Source of the DNA: Pavlovales sp. CCMP2436
Lineage: Eukaryota; Haptophyta; Pavlovophyceae; Pavlovales
NCBI GenBank assembly: GCA_026770615.1
Contig: MU631614.1
Span: forward strand, 86,228 to 100,868
DNA length: 14,641 bases
Reading direction: 5' to 3'
Both the position numbers and the translations under genes were made by a program. This document shows, piece by piece, positions 9,001 through 14,641 of this stretch (position 1 is the first letter of the stretch; every line of letters begins with the position of its first letter). Under the pieces are notes generated by a model. The model was not told the DNA's origin. It did no database searches and saw nothing but the letters and a program-made list of their open reading frames with translations.

Positions 9001-10190
9001 GATCAGCAAAAGGCAATGCAGGGAACGTGCCCAACCAAGAAGCTGACCCCAACCCTGTGCAGTAAGTTAAATTACAGGTGCAATATCTCGCTTGCTAAGC
9101 TCTGGCTGAGTCTAGGGTGCATAATTACAAAACTTCATCGCATCATTAGTTTCAAGCAGACTTCTTACCTTCGCCCGTTCATCGAAAGAATGCCGGAACT
9201 GCGCTGCGCTGCAACGACAAAATGGGAGAGCACTTTCTGGAAGCTGTTTGGAAACTCGTTTTATTGAAAGCTGATAAAGCGGATCTTCGGTAAGATAAAT
9301 TTGTGCTTCATTTCGCGTTCTAAATTTTTCAAGCACAGGATGGAATCCGGGCGGTGTCATTATGTCTTACCTATTTCATCGGACTGCTAAGTATGCCTCT
9401 TCATGCAGCCCAAGGTTGTGCTCGCGGACAAAGCGATCCCCGCTGGCTGTGCGATTCTCGATTTCTCGAAGCTCATCATGTACTCGTTTTGGTTTTAAGG
9501 TTCTGCAGCCTAAATTTGGCCACCAGAACATGAAACTTATGGGCGATGCACACGGACTGCTTATCCTACTCGGTCACGTGCAAGTCCGCAAAGCTCTACG
9601 AATCGCTCAAACACGAGCTCGCACCGGTGTGGTTTGACCGTTCAGAATTTGCGGAGGGCGACCCGCGTCGGAGCATGGTCAACAAAAAGCGGGCGGACTG
9701 CTTTGCAGAGGAGAACGGCGGAATCGAAATAGTTGAAGCATGCGCGATATCAGCTAAATGCTACTCATACCGTCTCGCGAACGGGTACAACGGAACGCGT
9801 CTCAAAGGCGTCCCCAAATACATCTCTAGACAGTTGAACATGAGCCACTTCGAAGCAGTTTCAAAGGGAGCGGAGATAAACGTGCAATTCAACATGCTCA
9901 AGTCAAAGAAGCATTCAATTCAGCTTGTGAATATGGCCAAGCGTGCTCTCAGATGGGGCGACGACAAGTCTTTCGCTGCCCCAGACGGCACCTCGCTGTC
10001 ACACGGCCACTACAATTCTCCGAGCTTCAAAATGATTCAGGCGGCAATCCGCTCCAAACCGTCACGAACCTACCTGTCCGACAAATTCACAATCTCGATC
10101 TGCCAAGGCGAGACACACTTCTACCGCGATATCATCGACGGTAAAAAGTTGGAGCGTACGGCACGCGCACCCTCAAAATTACTTGTCTGA
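6098..10190 (+). pseudogene. polB: Protein-primed family B DNA polymerase (Polinton/adintovirus type), degenerate
   Basis: Protein-primed replicative polymerases of this group copy linear viral genomes with 3'-5' proofreading. Signature segments appear in order: CFLWA-type segment near 6807; Exo I NADFEA (7402-7419); a Cys/His zinc module (CYMC, HLDHSH, CMQC, 7645-7750) typical of Polinton PolB; Exo II HNGKGYD (7783-7803); Exo III YRKLHDLYLAIDL (about 8361-8399); GG(I/V) motif KHGGIA (about 8608); motif A DSVALYG (8719-8739); motif B KLFGNSF (about 9242-9262); ILDFSKLIMY (about 9455-9485); motif C region HTDCLSY (9549-9569); LKGVPKYI (about 9802-9825). The reading frame changes near 6741, 7810, 8260, 8690, 9495 and 9545. 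In-frame stops lie at 7765, 8911, 8947, 9265 and 9388. The total span (about 1360 codons) fits the family. ATG 6098 is the first in frame; the N-terminal limit is uncertain. The gene is non-functional as read. Confidence 0.9.
7645..7750 (+). other. EndoVII-like Cys/His module inside PolB
   Basis: CxxC (CYMC) is followed by a DHSH-containing segment and a final CxxC (CMQC), the pattern of recombination endonuclease VII-type zinc/HNH modules. In Polinton and adintovirus polymerases this sits between Exo I and Exo II, exactly as here. All the metal ligands are intact although the frame ends at TAG 15 bases later. Confidence 0.75.
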
Positions 10191-10402
10191 ATACCACCCA
10201 TCGCGAGACGCTGCGCCAAGAACGGTGCATCGGAGGGTTTTACATAGTGCTTGAGCGTATCGTCTGTGGTCAAAGTGACATCCTGCACACCGTAATCTGC
10301 ATTCAAGACGGTGAGCTTGCTTCTGTGTGTCTCGGGCGCGGTTTCAGGTTCTGGTACCGTGTAGTCGATCAAAATTGGCTCGTTGTGAAGAAACAGTCTC
10401 AC
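10121..10402 (-). CDS. Small unidentified protein or detached C-terminal part of the ATPase frame
   Basis: A 93-residue frame from GTG at 10402 to 10121; its last about 70 bases overlap the 3' end of the convergent polymerase. It lies in exactly the same frame as the ATPase C-terminal segment that ends in TAA at 10420-10418, so it is either a separate small gene without an ATG or sequence once joined to it. An ADYGVQDVT segment about 40 residues in vaguely recalls YG..DVT motifs of small beta-rich domains, but I cannot assign a family. The overlap region may be spurious. Confidence 0.35.
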   Translation of the reverse strand: MRLFLHNEPILIDYTVPEPETAPETHRSKLTVLNADYGVQDVTLTTDDTLKHYVKPSDAPFLAQRLAMGGIQTSNFEGARAVRSNFLPSMISR

Positions 10403-10417
10403 GGATGATTTATCGAG

Positions 10418-11130
10418 TTAGACGCCCGTGTACATATGGTTTGAGGGCCACATACAGAACATCGGTCCCACCCACGGACGCCCGTCGGCAGTCGTATAAA
10501 ACGTGTATCGAGGGCGAGGGTCTGATGGTTTAATCGCGTAAGGGTTTTGCTGATCATCGATGTGCTTTCGATTTCCTTCAAATTCGCCGATTTGAAGAGC
10601 GCGACTTGTGACAGCAGCTTTTTGGTACTTAGCGGTATGGCATTATAGGTTTGCGAGATCACCCACGCCAAAAGCTTGAAATGTCTCCTCTTTGCTATCA
10701 TTCGCTCGAACTGTTTCCGCAGTGAATTGTCTTTAAGCGAGGTCGTGAAATCGTCGATCAGGAGCAGGCTTTCCTTGTTAATCTTGGCATTTACCACGCA
10801 GCATGCAATGATCTCGTCGAAGATTCCGCTGTTGAATTCGTGAGCGAGCGAGTGATGAACCTTAAACGGATTGTCTTTCATTGACTCAAATGAACCCTGC
10901 GGGACCAGAACAAACGTGCGATTGAATTGATTGATGAAAATCGGCGGGTTTTTGTGTGTCAAAAATGCGGTACTCAAGCTGCTTTTACCGGACCTGGGTG
11001 GACCGCCGAATGCTTTAAAGCTGTGCTTCTGCGTTAGCGGGTGAGGCCCTCCGTTGTAGGTTGTGTCGCATACGAACGTTGGCGTGTGGATTGCGATCTC
11101 GTTTGTCTCCTCTGTGATAAATGGACTCAT
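10418..11130 (-). pseudogene. A32-like (FtsK/HerA superfamily) genome-packaging ATPase, frameshifted near C-terminus
   Basis: This ATPase class pumps viral DNA into preformed capsids. From ATG 11130 the protein shows Walker A GPPRSGKSS (about residue 43), an FNRTFVLVPQ segment after it, Walker B LLLIDDF (about 122-128), the RRHFK stretch, and the sensor-like AWVISQTYNAIPL segment, followed by ALFKSANLKEIES as in Polinton and nucleocytoplasmic-virus A32 proteins. The annotated frame then turns atypical. A one-base shift near 10562 restores protein-like sequence (QQNPYAIKPSDPRPRYTF, later GRPWVGPMFCMWPSN) ending at TAA 10420-10418. About 237 residues in total, normal for the family. It lies five bases downstream of the small frame 11136-11492 on the same strand and is convergent with the polymerase. 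All core catalytic motifs survive, so the shift may be recent or a sequencing error. Confidence 0.87.
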
Positions 11131-11135
11131 CGTGT

Positions 11136-11492
11136 TTAACAGTACCGAATGTTTATTTCACGACTTCTAGCAGTTGGTGGATCTACGAAGGTCTGCGCGG
11201 TCACTACAGGAGTCGCAGGCGACGCAACTACAGAATTCAGAGCTAATGGGACAGCATAACTGAGCAGTTTCAGTCGCAACTTTTCCATTTTTAGGAGTGT
11301 TCGTCCGGCATTGTAACGGTCGCGGGCGGTGCGATAATCTGGCCTGGAAATGACTTTCGCTTGGACGTTTGCGTCCCATGTTCTACGCCTATAGAGGTGA
11401 GCCTGATTAGCTCTCCATCCGAGACAGGTTCGTTCGTTTGGGGTGTCTCCATTTATGTGTATAACAGAGAAAAAAATCTGGATAACAGTCAC
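11136..11492 (-). CDS. Small frame(s) upstream of the ATPase, unidentified
   Basis: A 118-residue frame opens at GTG 11492 and ends five bases before the ATPase start. It has no ATG near its beginning and I recognise no family. Its C-terminal half (LKMEKLRLKLLSYAVPLA, then a Val/Ala/Pro/Thr-rich tail) looks plausible. Its N-terminal half competes with a second frame that starts with ATG at 11452 (listed separately). A single frameshift around 11295 would join the good half of each. A small gene at this place, co-transcribed with the ATPase, would fit PLV/Polinton architecture, but no function can be given. Confidence 0.4.
   Translation of the reverse strand: MTVIQIFFSVIHINGDTPNERTCLGWRANQAHLYRRRTWDANVQAKVISRPDYRTARDRYNAGRTLLKMEKLRLKLLSYAVPLALNSVVASPATPVVTAQTFVDPPTARSREINIRYC
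11291..11452 (-). CDS. Short 53-residue frame with proper ATG, unidentified
   Basis: ATG at 11452 to TAA at 11293-11291. The translation begins METPQTNEPVSDGELIR and is acidic and hydrophilic at the start, then Lys/Pro-rich (TSKRKSFPGQIIAPP). It overlaps the longer frame 11136-11492 in another phase. The ATG and the hydrophilic composition make it a good candidate for the true N-terminus of the small gene upstream of the ATPase. Family unknown. Confidence 0.4.
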   Translation of the reverse strand: METPQTNEPVSDGELIRLTSIGVEHGTQTSKRKSFPGQIIAPPATVTMPDEHS

Positions 11493-11631
11493 AATGTCAC
11501 GGCAACAATTCGTATATATTTCGTCTTAGTCAGCTGACAATTTCCCGCTTGGCGAGTACAGACGCGATTGCTGCGACTGGGATCTGAGACTGCCAATTAC
11601 TTGCGCTCAAGACGAGAAAATCCTGATTCAG
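11493..11631. promoter_or_regulatory. Divergent intergenic region between ATPase-side and capsid-side genes
   Basis: The only divergent gene junction in the viral block, so promoters for both transcription directions are expected here. A TATA-like CGTATATATTTCG occurs at about 11511-11523, readable from either strand. No other element can be supported. Confidence 0.3.
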
Positions 11632-12273
11632 ATGGCGTCAGCTGCAATTCCAGAGGCACATTTGACTGTCAATTTGTCAAATAACGTGCTTCGTTTCACG
11701 GACGCCAATAATGCTGGTGCTCTCTCTACATTCAAAATGGCTCCAGCATATTATTCGACGAACTCTTCATTCGTAACGGTATTCAACGCAGGCTGGCTAG
11801 TCGCCATTCCCCTCAGCACCGTCACGGTGTCGTAAACAGCGGGCGATTTCAAGCTAAAAATTGTAAATTCGAGCTCAACGAACACAGCGATAATATTTCC
11901 ATGGGGGTTAACCATGGACTAGTTGCTAGGGATCGGTAGCATATCCACCATTTTAACATCGACAACCGCAAAATATCTACCTTGCAACTTTGACATCGAT
12001 GGCCCTCGATCTATTAGAGTACTCGCTCCGCAGCTCGACCTCAACACCACGGACTCGCTCGGGAACGGATCTTCACTCAGCACATTCGGGTCAATACCGA
12101 TCAACGTCCCGTGGGGCTCCACCCATACTTGTTTGTCATCATTTTCGATGCTGCTAGAGACGACACGCAAAAGCATTTCAACGTTGAGGCTTCAACTGGT
12201 AACCGACAATGGCGACCCGTATGACACCAACGGTCTGGAGAGGACATGTGCACTATCTGTTTTCATTGTCTAG
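11632..12273 (+). pseudogene. Penton-like minor capsid protein, two in-frame stops
   Basis: Single jelly-roll penton (minor capsid) proteins close the five-fold vertices of Polinton/PLV-type capsids. From ATG 11632 one frame runs to TAG 12273 (213 codons) but is interrupted by TAA at 11833-11835 and TAG at 11920-11922. Sequence on both sides and between the stops is continuous in the same phase. Supporting features: an N-terminal NNVLRFTDANNAG segment, a middle DFKLKIVNSSS strand followed by LLGIGS (the LLGF-like step common in these proteins), then GPRSIRVLAPQLDLN, ASIPINVP-like SIPINVPWG, and a C-terminal LRLQLVTDNGDPYDTNGLE. The last matches the L.D..G.P.D.NG.. ending typical of the family. 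It is followed 40 bases later by the pVI-like gene. Assignment is by motif resemblance, without a search. Confidence 0.7.
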
Positions 12274-12313
12274 CCCAAACAAATATATCTCGCAATGTTA
12301 CATCCAGATCCAA

Positions 12314-12637
12314 ATGGGGTTCCTCGGCCGTCTATCAATTAGAGCCAAGCACCTTAGACGCACGGCAGGCTCGGGGCTAAATAGTATTAATCGTCTCACA
12401 AGCACTCTCCTCCAAAGTGCGGGAAATGCCGCAAAGCAAATCGCCGAGATCGGCCACCAGGCCCTCAAAATCGCAAAGGCCATACCCCTTCTCAAAAACA
12501 TACCAGTGGTCCAGGGGCTTTTGGGGGCTGGTTCGTCAGTTGTGGACACGGTCGGCCTTGTTGGATCCATCGCAACCAAAATCTGGAGCTGCCGGAAAAA
12601 TACTCACTGGTCAATTCGAGAAAAAATAGATAGATAA
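12314..12637 (+). CDS. Small basic/hydrophobic virion protein, pVI/pX-like in character
   Basis: A 107-residue intact frame. ATG 12314 is preferred to the upstream in-frame ATG 12209 because the latter would extend into the penton gene. It begins MGFLGRLSIRAKHLRRTAG, a basic N-terminus. An amphipathic helical middle (NAAKQIAEIGHQALKIAKA) follows, then a Gly/Val-rich hydrophobic stretch (VVQGLLGAGSSVVDTVGLVG). Adenovirus pVI/pX and their proposed adintovirus counterparts, small membrane-active or core proteins encoded next to the capsid genes, have this character. Position between penton and major capsid genes supports a virion role; the family assignment is inference. It is the only capsid-side gene with no detectable break. 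Confidence 0.55.
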   Translation: MGFLGRLSIRAKHLRRTAGSGLNSINRLTSTLLQSAGNAAKQIAEIGHQALKIAKAIPLLKNIPVVQGLLGAGSSVVDTVGLVGSIATKIWSCRKNTHWSIREKIDR

Positions 12638-12690
12638 AAAGAGAAAGAAAACGAAATAAAACAAAAACTCAAGTAAAAATATACACAGGA
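12638..12690 (+). terminator. A-rich spacer with AATAAA, possible polyadenylation site
   Basis: The 53-base gap between the pVI-like gene and the major capsid gene is very A-rich and has AATAAA at 12655-12660. It may serve as a polyadenylation signal for the upstream gene, or the AT-richness may belong to the capsid gene promoter. Weak support. Confidence 0.3.
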
Positions 12691-13556
12691 ATGACGAACG
12701 AGGATCACCAGTACGCATCGGCGATTTCTGTGTTTTCTGATTTTTGCCCCGGCCACCGGCTGTGAAATCCTAGTGCATCCGTTCTTATATCACGCCCACA
12801 AACGGCGATACGTTCGCGCCGAGCACACAAATGACGTTTGAGCTTCCGTGTGGTACGCCTGTCCAGATGCTCGATCCGTCTCAGACTGTACCTGCTTTTC
12901 GGATCGTAAACGGTACAGCACAGTCTGTTCAGCTCGACAAGTCTGCTGCGTGCATTTTGTCTCAGATCGATATATTTCACGGAAGCACGCAACTGAGCAG
13001 CATTTCTGAGTACAAATTTTTGCAGCAAATTCTCACGGATTTCAGATGCGGGTGCGATGATTATAAGACGTCTGGGACCATGCGTGGGGTCGCTGACAAT
13101 GTGCCGACGGCCATTGCAACTCCGGCAAATTTCGCAAATGCATACTACTCACGTTTAGGGGCAACGATTAGTGTAGGCGGTTCGCTCACGGTTTGTGTCC
13201 CGCTGGTCATGATTTTAGGGTCGCTCGCCATGCGGGCATGGCCCATCAGCCAGGCAAAAGAAATCATTTGCGTGGTAATTAAACTGGCTGACGTGCTCAA
13301 TTATGGCAAATGGTCCGCCGAACCAGTAGGGAGTATTGTGCTGGATAATTTCAGGGTTTGGGTCTCATACGTGCGTATTGACTTATCCGTGGAGCGGGAG
13401 ATGGTTTCTGACCTAGTCGAGTTGGTGTCGCTACCATGCGTAGATTTTTTGCAGACATCTACCTCGGTGACCGCAGGTTCCAACTATGTAAGCATACCCA
13501 TTGCGGTACGGGGTAAATCATGTACCGCGATTTTCCGTATCAGAAAATCGACTGGA
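12691..13556 (+). pseudogene. Major capsid protein (double jelly-roll, Polinton/adintovirus type), frameshifted and truncated
   Basis: Double jelly-roll capsid proteins form the pseudo-hexameric capsomers of these viruses. ATG 12691 opens a 24-codon frame (ASAISVFSDFCPGHRL) ending at TGA 12763. Within about 20 bases the next phase carries SYITPTNGDTF and the main frame (from about 12783): FELPCGTPVQMLD, a strand-like PAFRIVNGT segment, then ILSQIDIFHGSTQLSSISEY. This last is the diagnostic first jelly-roll segment (I.hyhGS..L..I.EY) of Polinton capsids. The frame continues through LVELVSLPCVDFLQ to a SIPIAVRGKSCTAIFRIR segment near 13490-13550, resembling the (I)P..GKSLK.I.F motif. At about 13556 the capsid-like sequence stops and GC-rich sequence begins, so most of the second jelly-roll is missing. 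It follows the pVI-like gene colinearly. Confidence 0.8.
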
Positions 13557-13939
13557 AGCCGCGTTTGGGCCCGGCGTTCGGCAGCGACGCGTCGACGTCC
13601 GAGTCGGCGTCGCTCGTGCCGCCGACGAGCGTGCAGTTCTCGGCTACCCCGGGCGCGTGCGTGCACCCGTCCCGGCGCGAGCACCTTAACGGCTCGTTGC
13701 CCTCTCCTGCGCTGACGCACCACCCGGTCACTTCGGAGGGCGAAGACGCCCGAGCGGCGCGGGGCGGAGAGGAGGCGCCATGCTGCCCAAGTTTTAAAAC
13801 TAGTCAGTAGAATCCCATTAACTCAGCCCGGCTCCGGGATTCCGCCGCTCCGCACGCCGAGGCCGATCGATGCCAGTATTCAAACTAAGAATTAAGATTG
13901 TGTAGGGTAATTCAGCCACGGCTTATGGACTTGCGTAAT
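13557..13939. other. GC-rich junction and spacer
   Basis: Composition rises sharply from the capsid gene into strongly GC-rich sequence at about 13557. The capsid frame stays open to 13715 but translates into Arg/Ser-rich low-complexity sequence, so I consider it chance. An alternative + frame of 96 codons (13520-13810) is also open, with unremarkable composition. From about 13790 the sequence is less GC-rich and shows no gene. Confidence 0.5.
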
Positions 13940-14641
13940 TCACCGCCAGTGGTAGTAGCCCAGCAACTTCATATATTTCAAGATTGATCTTGAGAATAAG
14001 CCGCTAATATATATTAATATAGAGGGGTTCGGGCTGGCGGTACGTTTCAAGTTCAAGTCAGGCTGATCTAAGCGCTCCGACGCAGGCTCCCACGCGCTAC
14101 GCCGAAGTGGGGAGCTGGTAGAAGTGGTGGTTGATGAGGAAGCCGAAAACAAAGCGCTGGAGTCGCTGCGCAACGCGGGGCCGCCCGACAGTGCGCGAAC
14201 AAGCGAGTCCATTGGTGGTCTCACCGTCGGCGTGTCGCTAGGAAGCGACGGGGTTTTGAATGCCGTGAACCCGTTCGCGCGTGCGGGGCGCGGACTGCAG
14301 CGCGGGGGTGCGTTGGAAGGACTAGTTGAAGAAGGAGCCGAAGGAGCCGAGACGTCGAGCGCGAGCGAGTCCACTTGATGGCGGCTTTGGGCTTTGAATG
14401 CTTGTTCGAGCGTGCAGGGCGCGGGCCGCCGCGCAGGGGCGCGGTGGAAGGGACTTGTTGAAGAAGGAGCCGAAGGAGCCAAACCAGGCAACGCGAGGCC
14501 GTCCAGCCGAGCGCGAGCGAGCGAGTTCATTGGTGGTCTCACTGTCGGCGTGTCGCTAGGAAGCGACGGGGTTTTGAATGCCGTGAACTCGTTCGCGCGT
14601 CCGGGGCGCGGACTGCAGCGCGGGGGCGCGTTGGAAGGACT
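13940..14641 (-). CDS. Repeat-containing Pro/Ser/Ala-rich frame, open at the window edge
   Basis: A minus-strand frame ends at 13940 and has no stop back to the right edge of the window (at least 234 codons), so the 5' part lies outside. It is low-complexity, with repeated blocks: SAPSAPSSTSP occurs twice and a longer block (SNAPPRCSPRPARANGFTAF, then KTPSLPSDTPTVRPPM) recurs at the edge. No domain recognised. The underlying DNA repeats have periods of 318 and 132 bases, both multiples of three, so the frame is preserved across copies. The plus strand is also largely open over the repeats, so repeat structure alone could explain the open frame. Real coding status is uncertain. Confidence 0.3.
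   Translation of the reverse strand, partial: SPSNAPPRCSPRPGRANEFTAFKTPSLPSDTPTVRPPMNSLARARLDGLALPGLAPSAPSSTSPFHRAPARRPAPCTLEQAFKAQSRHQVDSLALDVSAPSAPSSTSPSNAPPRCSPRPARANGFTAFKTPSLPSDTPTVRPPMDSLVRALSGGPALRSDSSALFSASSSTTTSTSSPLRRSAWEPASERLDQPDLNLKRTASPNPSILIYISGLFSRSILKYMKLLGYYHWR
14203..14641. repeat. 318-bp-spaced direct repeat with nested 132-bp-spaced repeat
   Basis: The 121 bases at 14203-14323 recur at 14521-14641 with five differences, and the second copy runs into the window edge. A nested motif, GTTGAAGAAGGAGCCGAAGG, occurs at 14325 and 14457. A partial third relative of the GCGCGGACTGCAGCGCGGGG part lies at about 14420-14455. The array probably continues to the right. Confidence 0.9.

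Noticed and set aside
6741..9550. Spliceosomal introns joining the PolB phases
   Set aside because: Conserved segments follow each other with almost no extra sequence at the phase changes, leaving no room for introns; indels fit better.
7765..11922. Alternative genetic code (reassigned stop codons) to explain the in-frame stops
   Set aside because: TAG, TAA and TGA all occur in phase and are accompanied by several indels, so no single reassignment restores the genes; decay is simpler.
13484..13810. Continuation of the capsid gene in GC-rich sequence
   Set aside because: The open frame there is Arg/Ser/Pro low-complexity and other phases are equally open; no capsid-like segment was recognised after about 13556.

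Overview
The window reads as nuclear DNA of a eukaryote, probably an alga or other protist. It contains long (AT)n and poly-C microsatellites, several minisatellites and a MITE-like foldback element. Two decayed GC-rich reading frames and a GC-rich repeat-coding stretch flank a compositionally more balanced block. I see no rRNA, tRNA, CRISPR array or bacterial operon signals. The host species cannot be named from the sequence alone.

The centre (about 6.1 to 13.56 kb) is the main content: a degenerate endogenous DNA virus or transposon of the Polinton/Maverick, adintovirus and polinton-like virus (PLV) kind. In order it holds: a protein-primed family B DNA polymerase (+, 6098-10190) broken by at least six frameshifts and five in-frame stops; a small reading frame (-, 10121-10402); an A32/FtsK-HerA-type packaging ATPase (-, 10418-11130, frameshifted near its C-terminus); one or two small overlapping frames (-, 11136-11492); then three colinear virion genes on +, namely a penton-like minor capsid protein (11632-12273, two in-frame stops), a small basic/hydrophobic protein of pVI/pX-like character (12314-12637), and a major capsid protein (12691 to about 13556) that is frameshifted near its start and cut off after roughly the first jelly-roll. 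Together these would copy the genome, package it and build the capsid. No retroviral-type integrase, tyrosine recombinase or adenain-type protease was found, and no terminal inverted repeats were recognised, so the copy is decayed and incomplete.

Left flank (1-6.06 kb): largely gene-free sequence with a poly-C tract, an (AT)n microsatellite, a 537-bp element with 28-bp terminal inverted repeats and TA ends (1792-2328), two unidentified minus-strand pseudogenes (2769-3439 and 3685-4130), an inverted array of 56-57-bp repeats (4568-5020), and a ladder of minisatellites (5213-5910) leading up to the polymerase. Right flank (13.56-14.64 kb): GC-rich sequence with a 318-bp direct repeat. Its period is a multiple of three, and a low-complexity Pro/Ser/Ala-rich frame on the minus strand stays open to the window edge.
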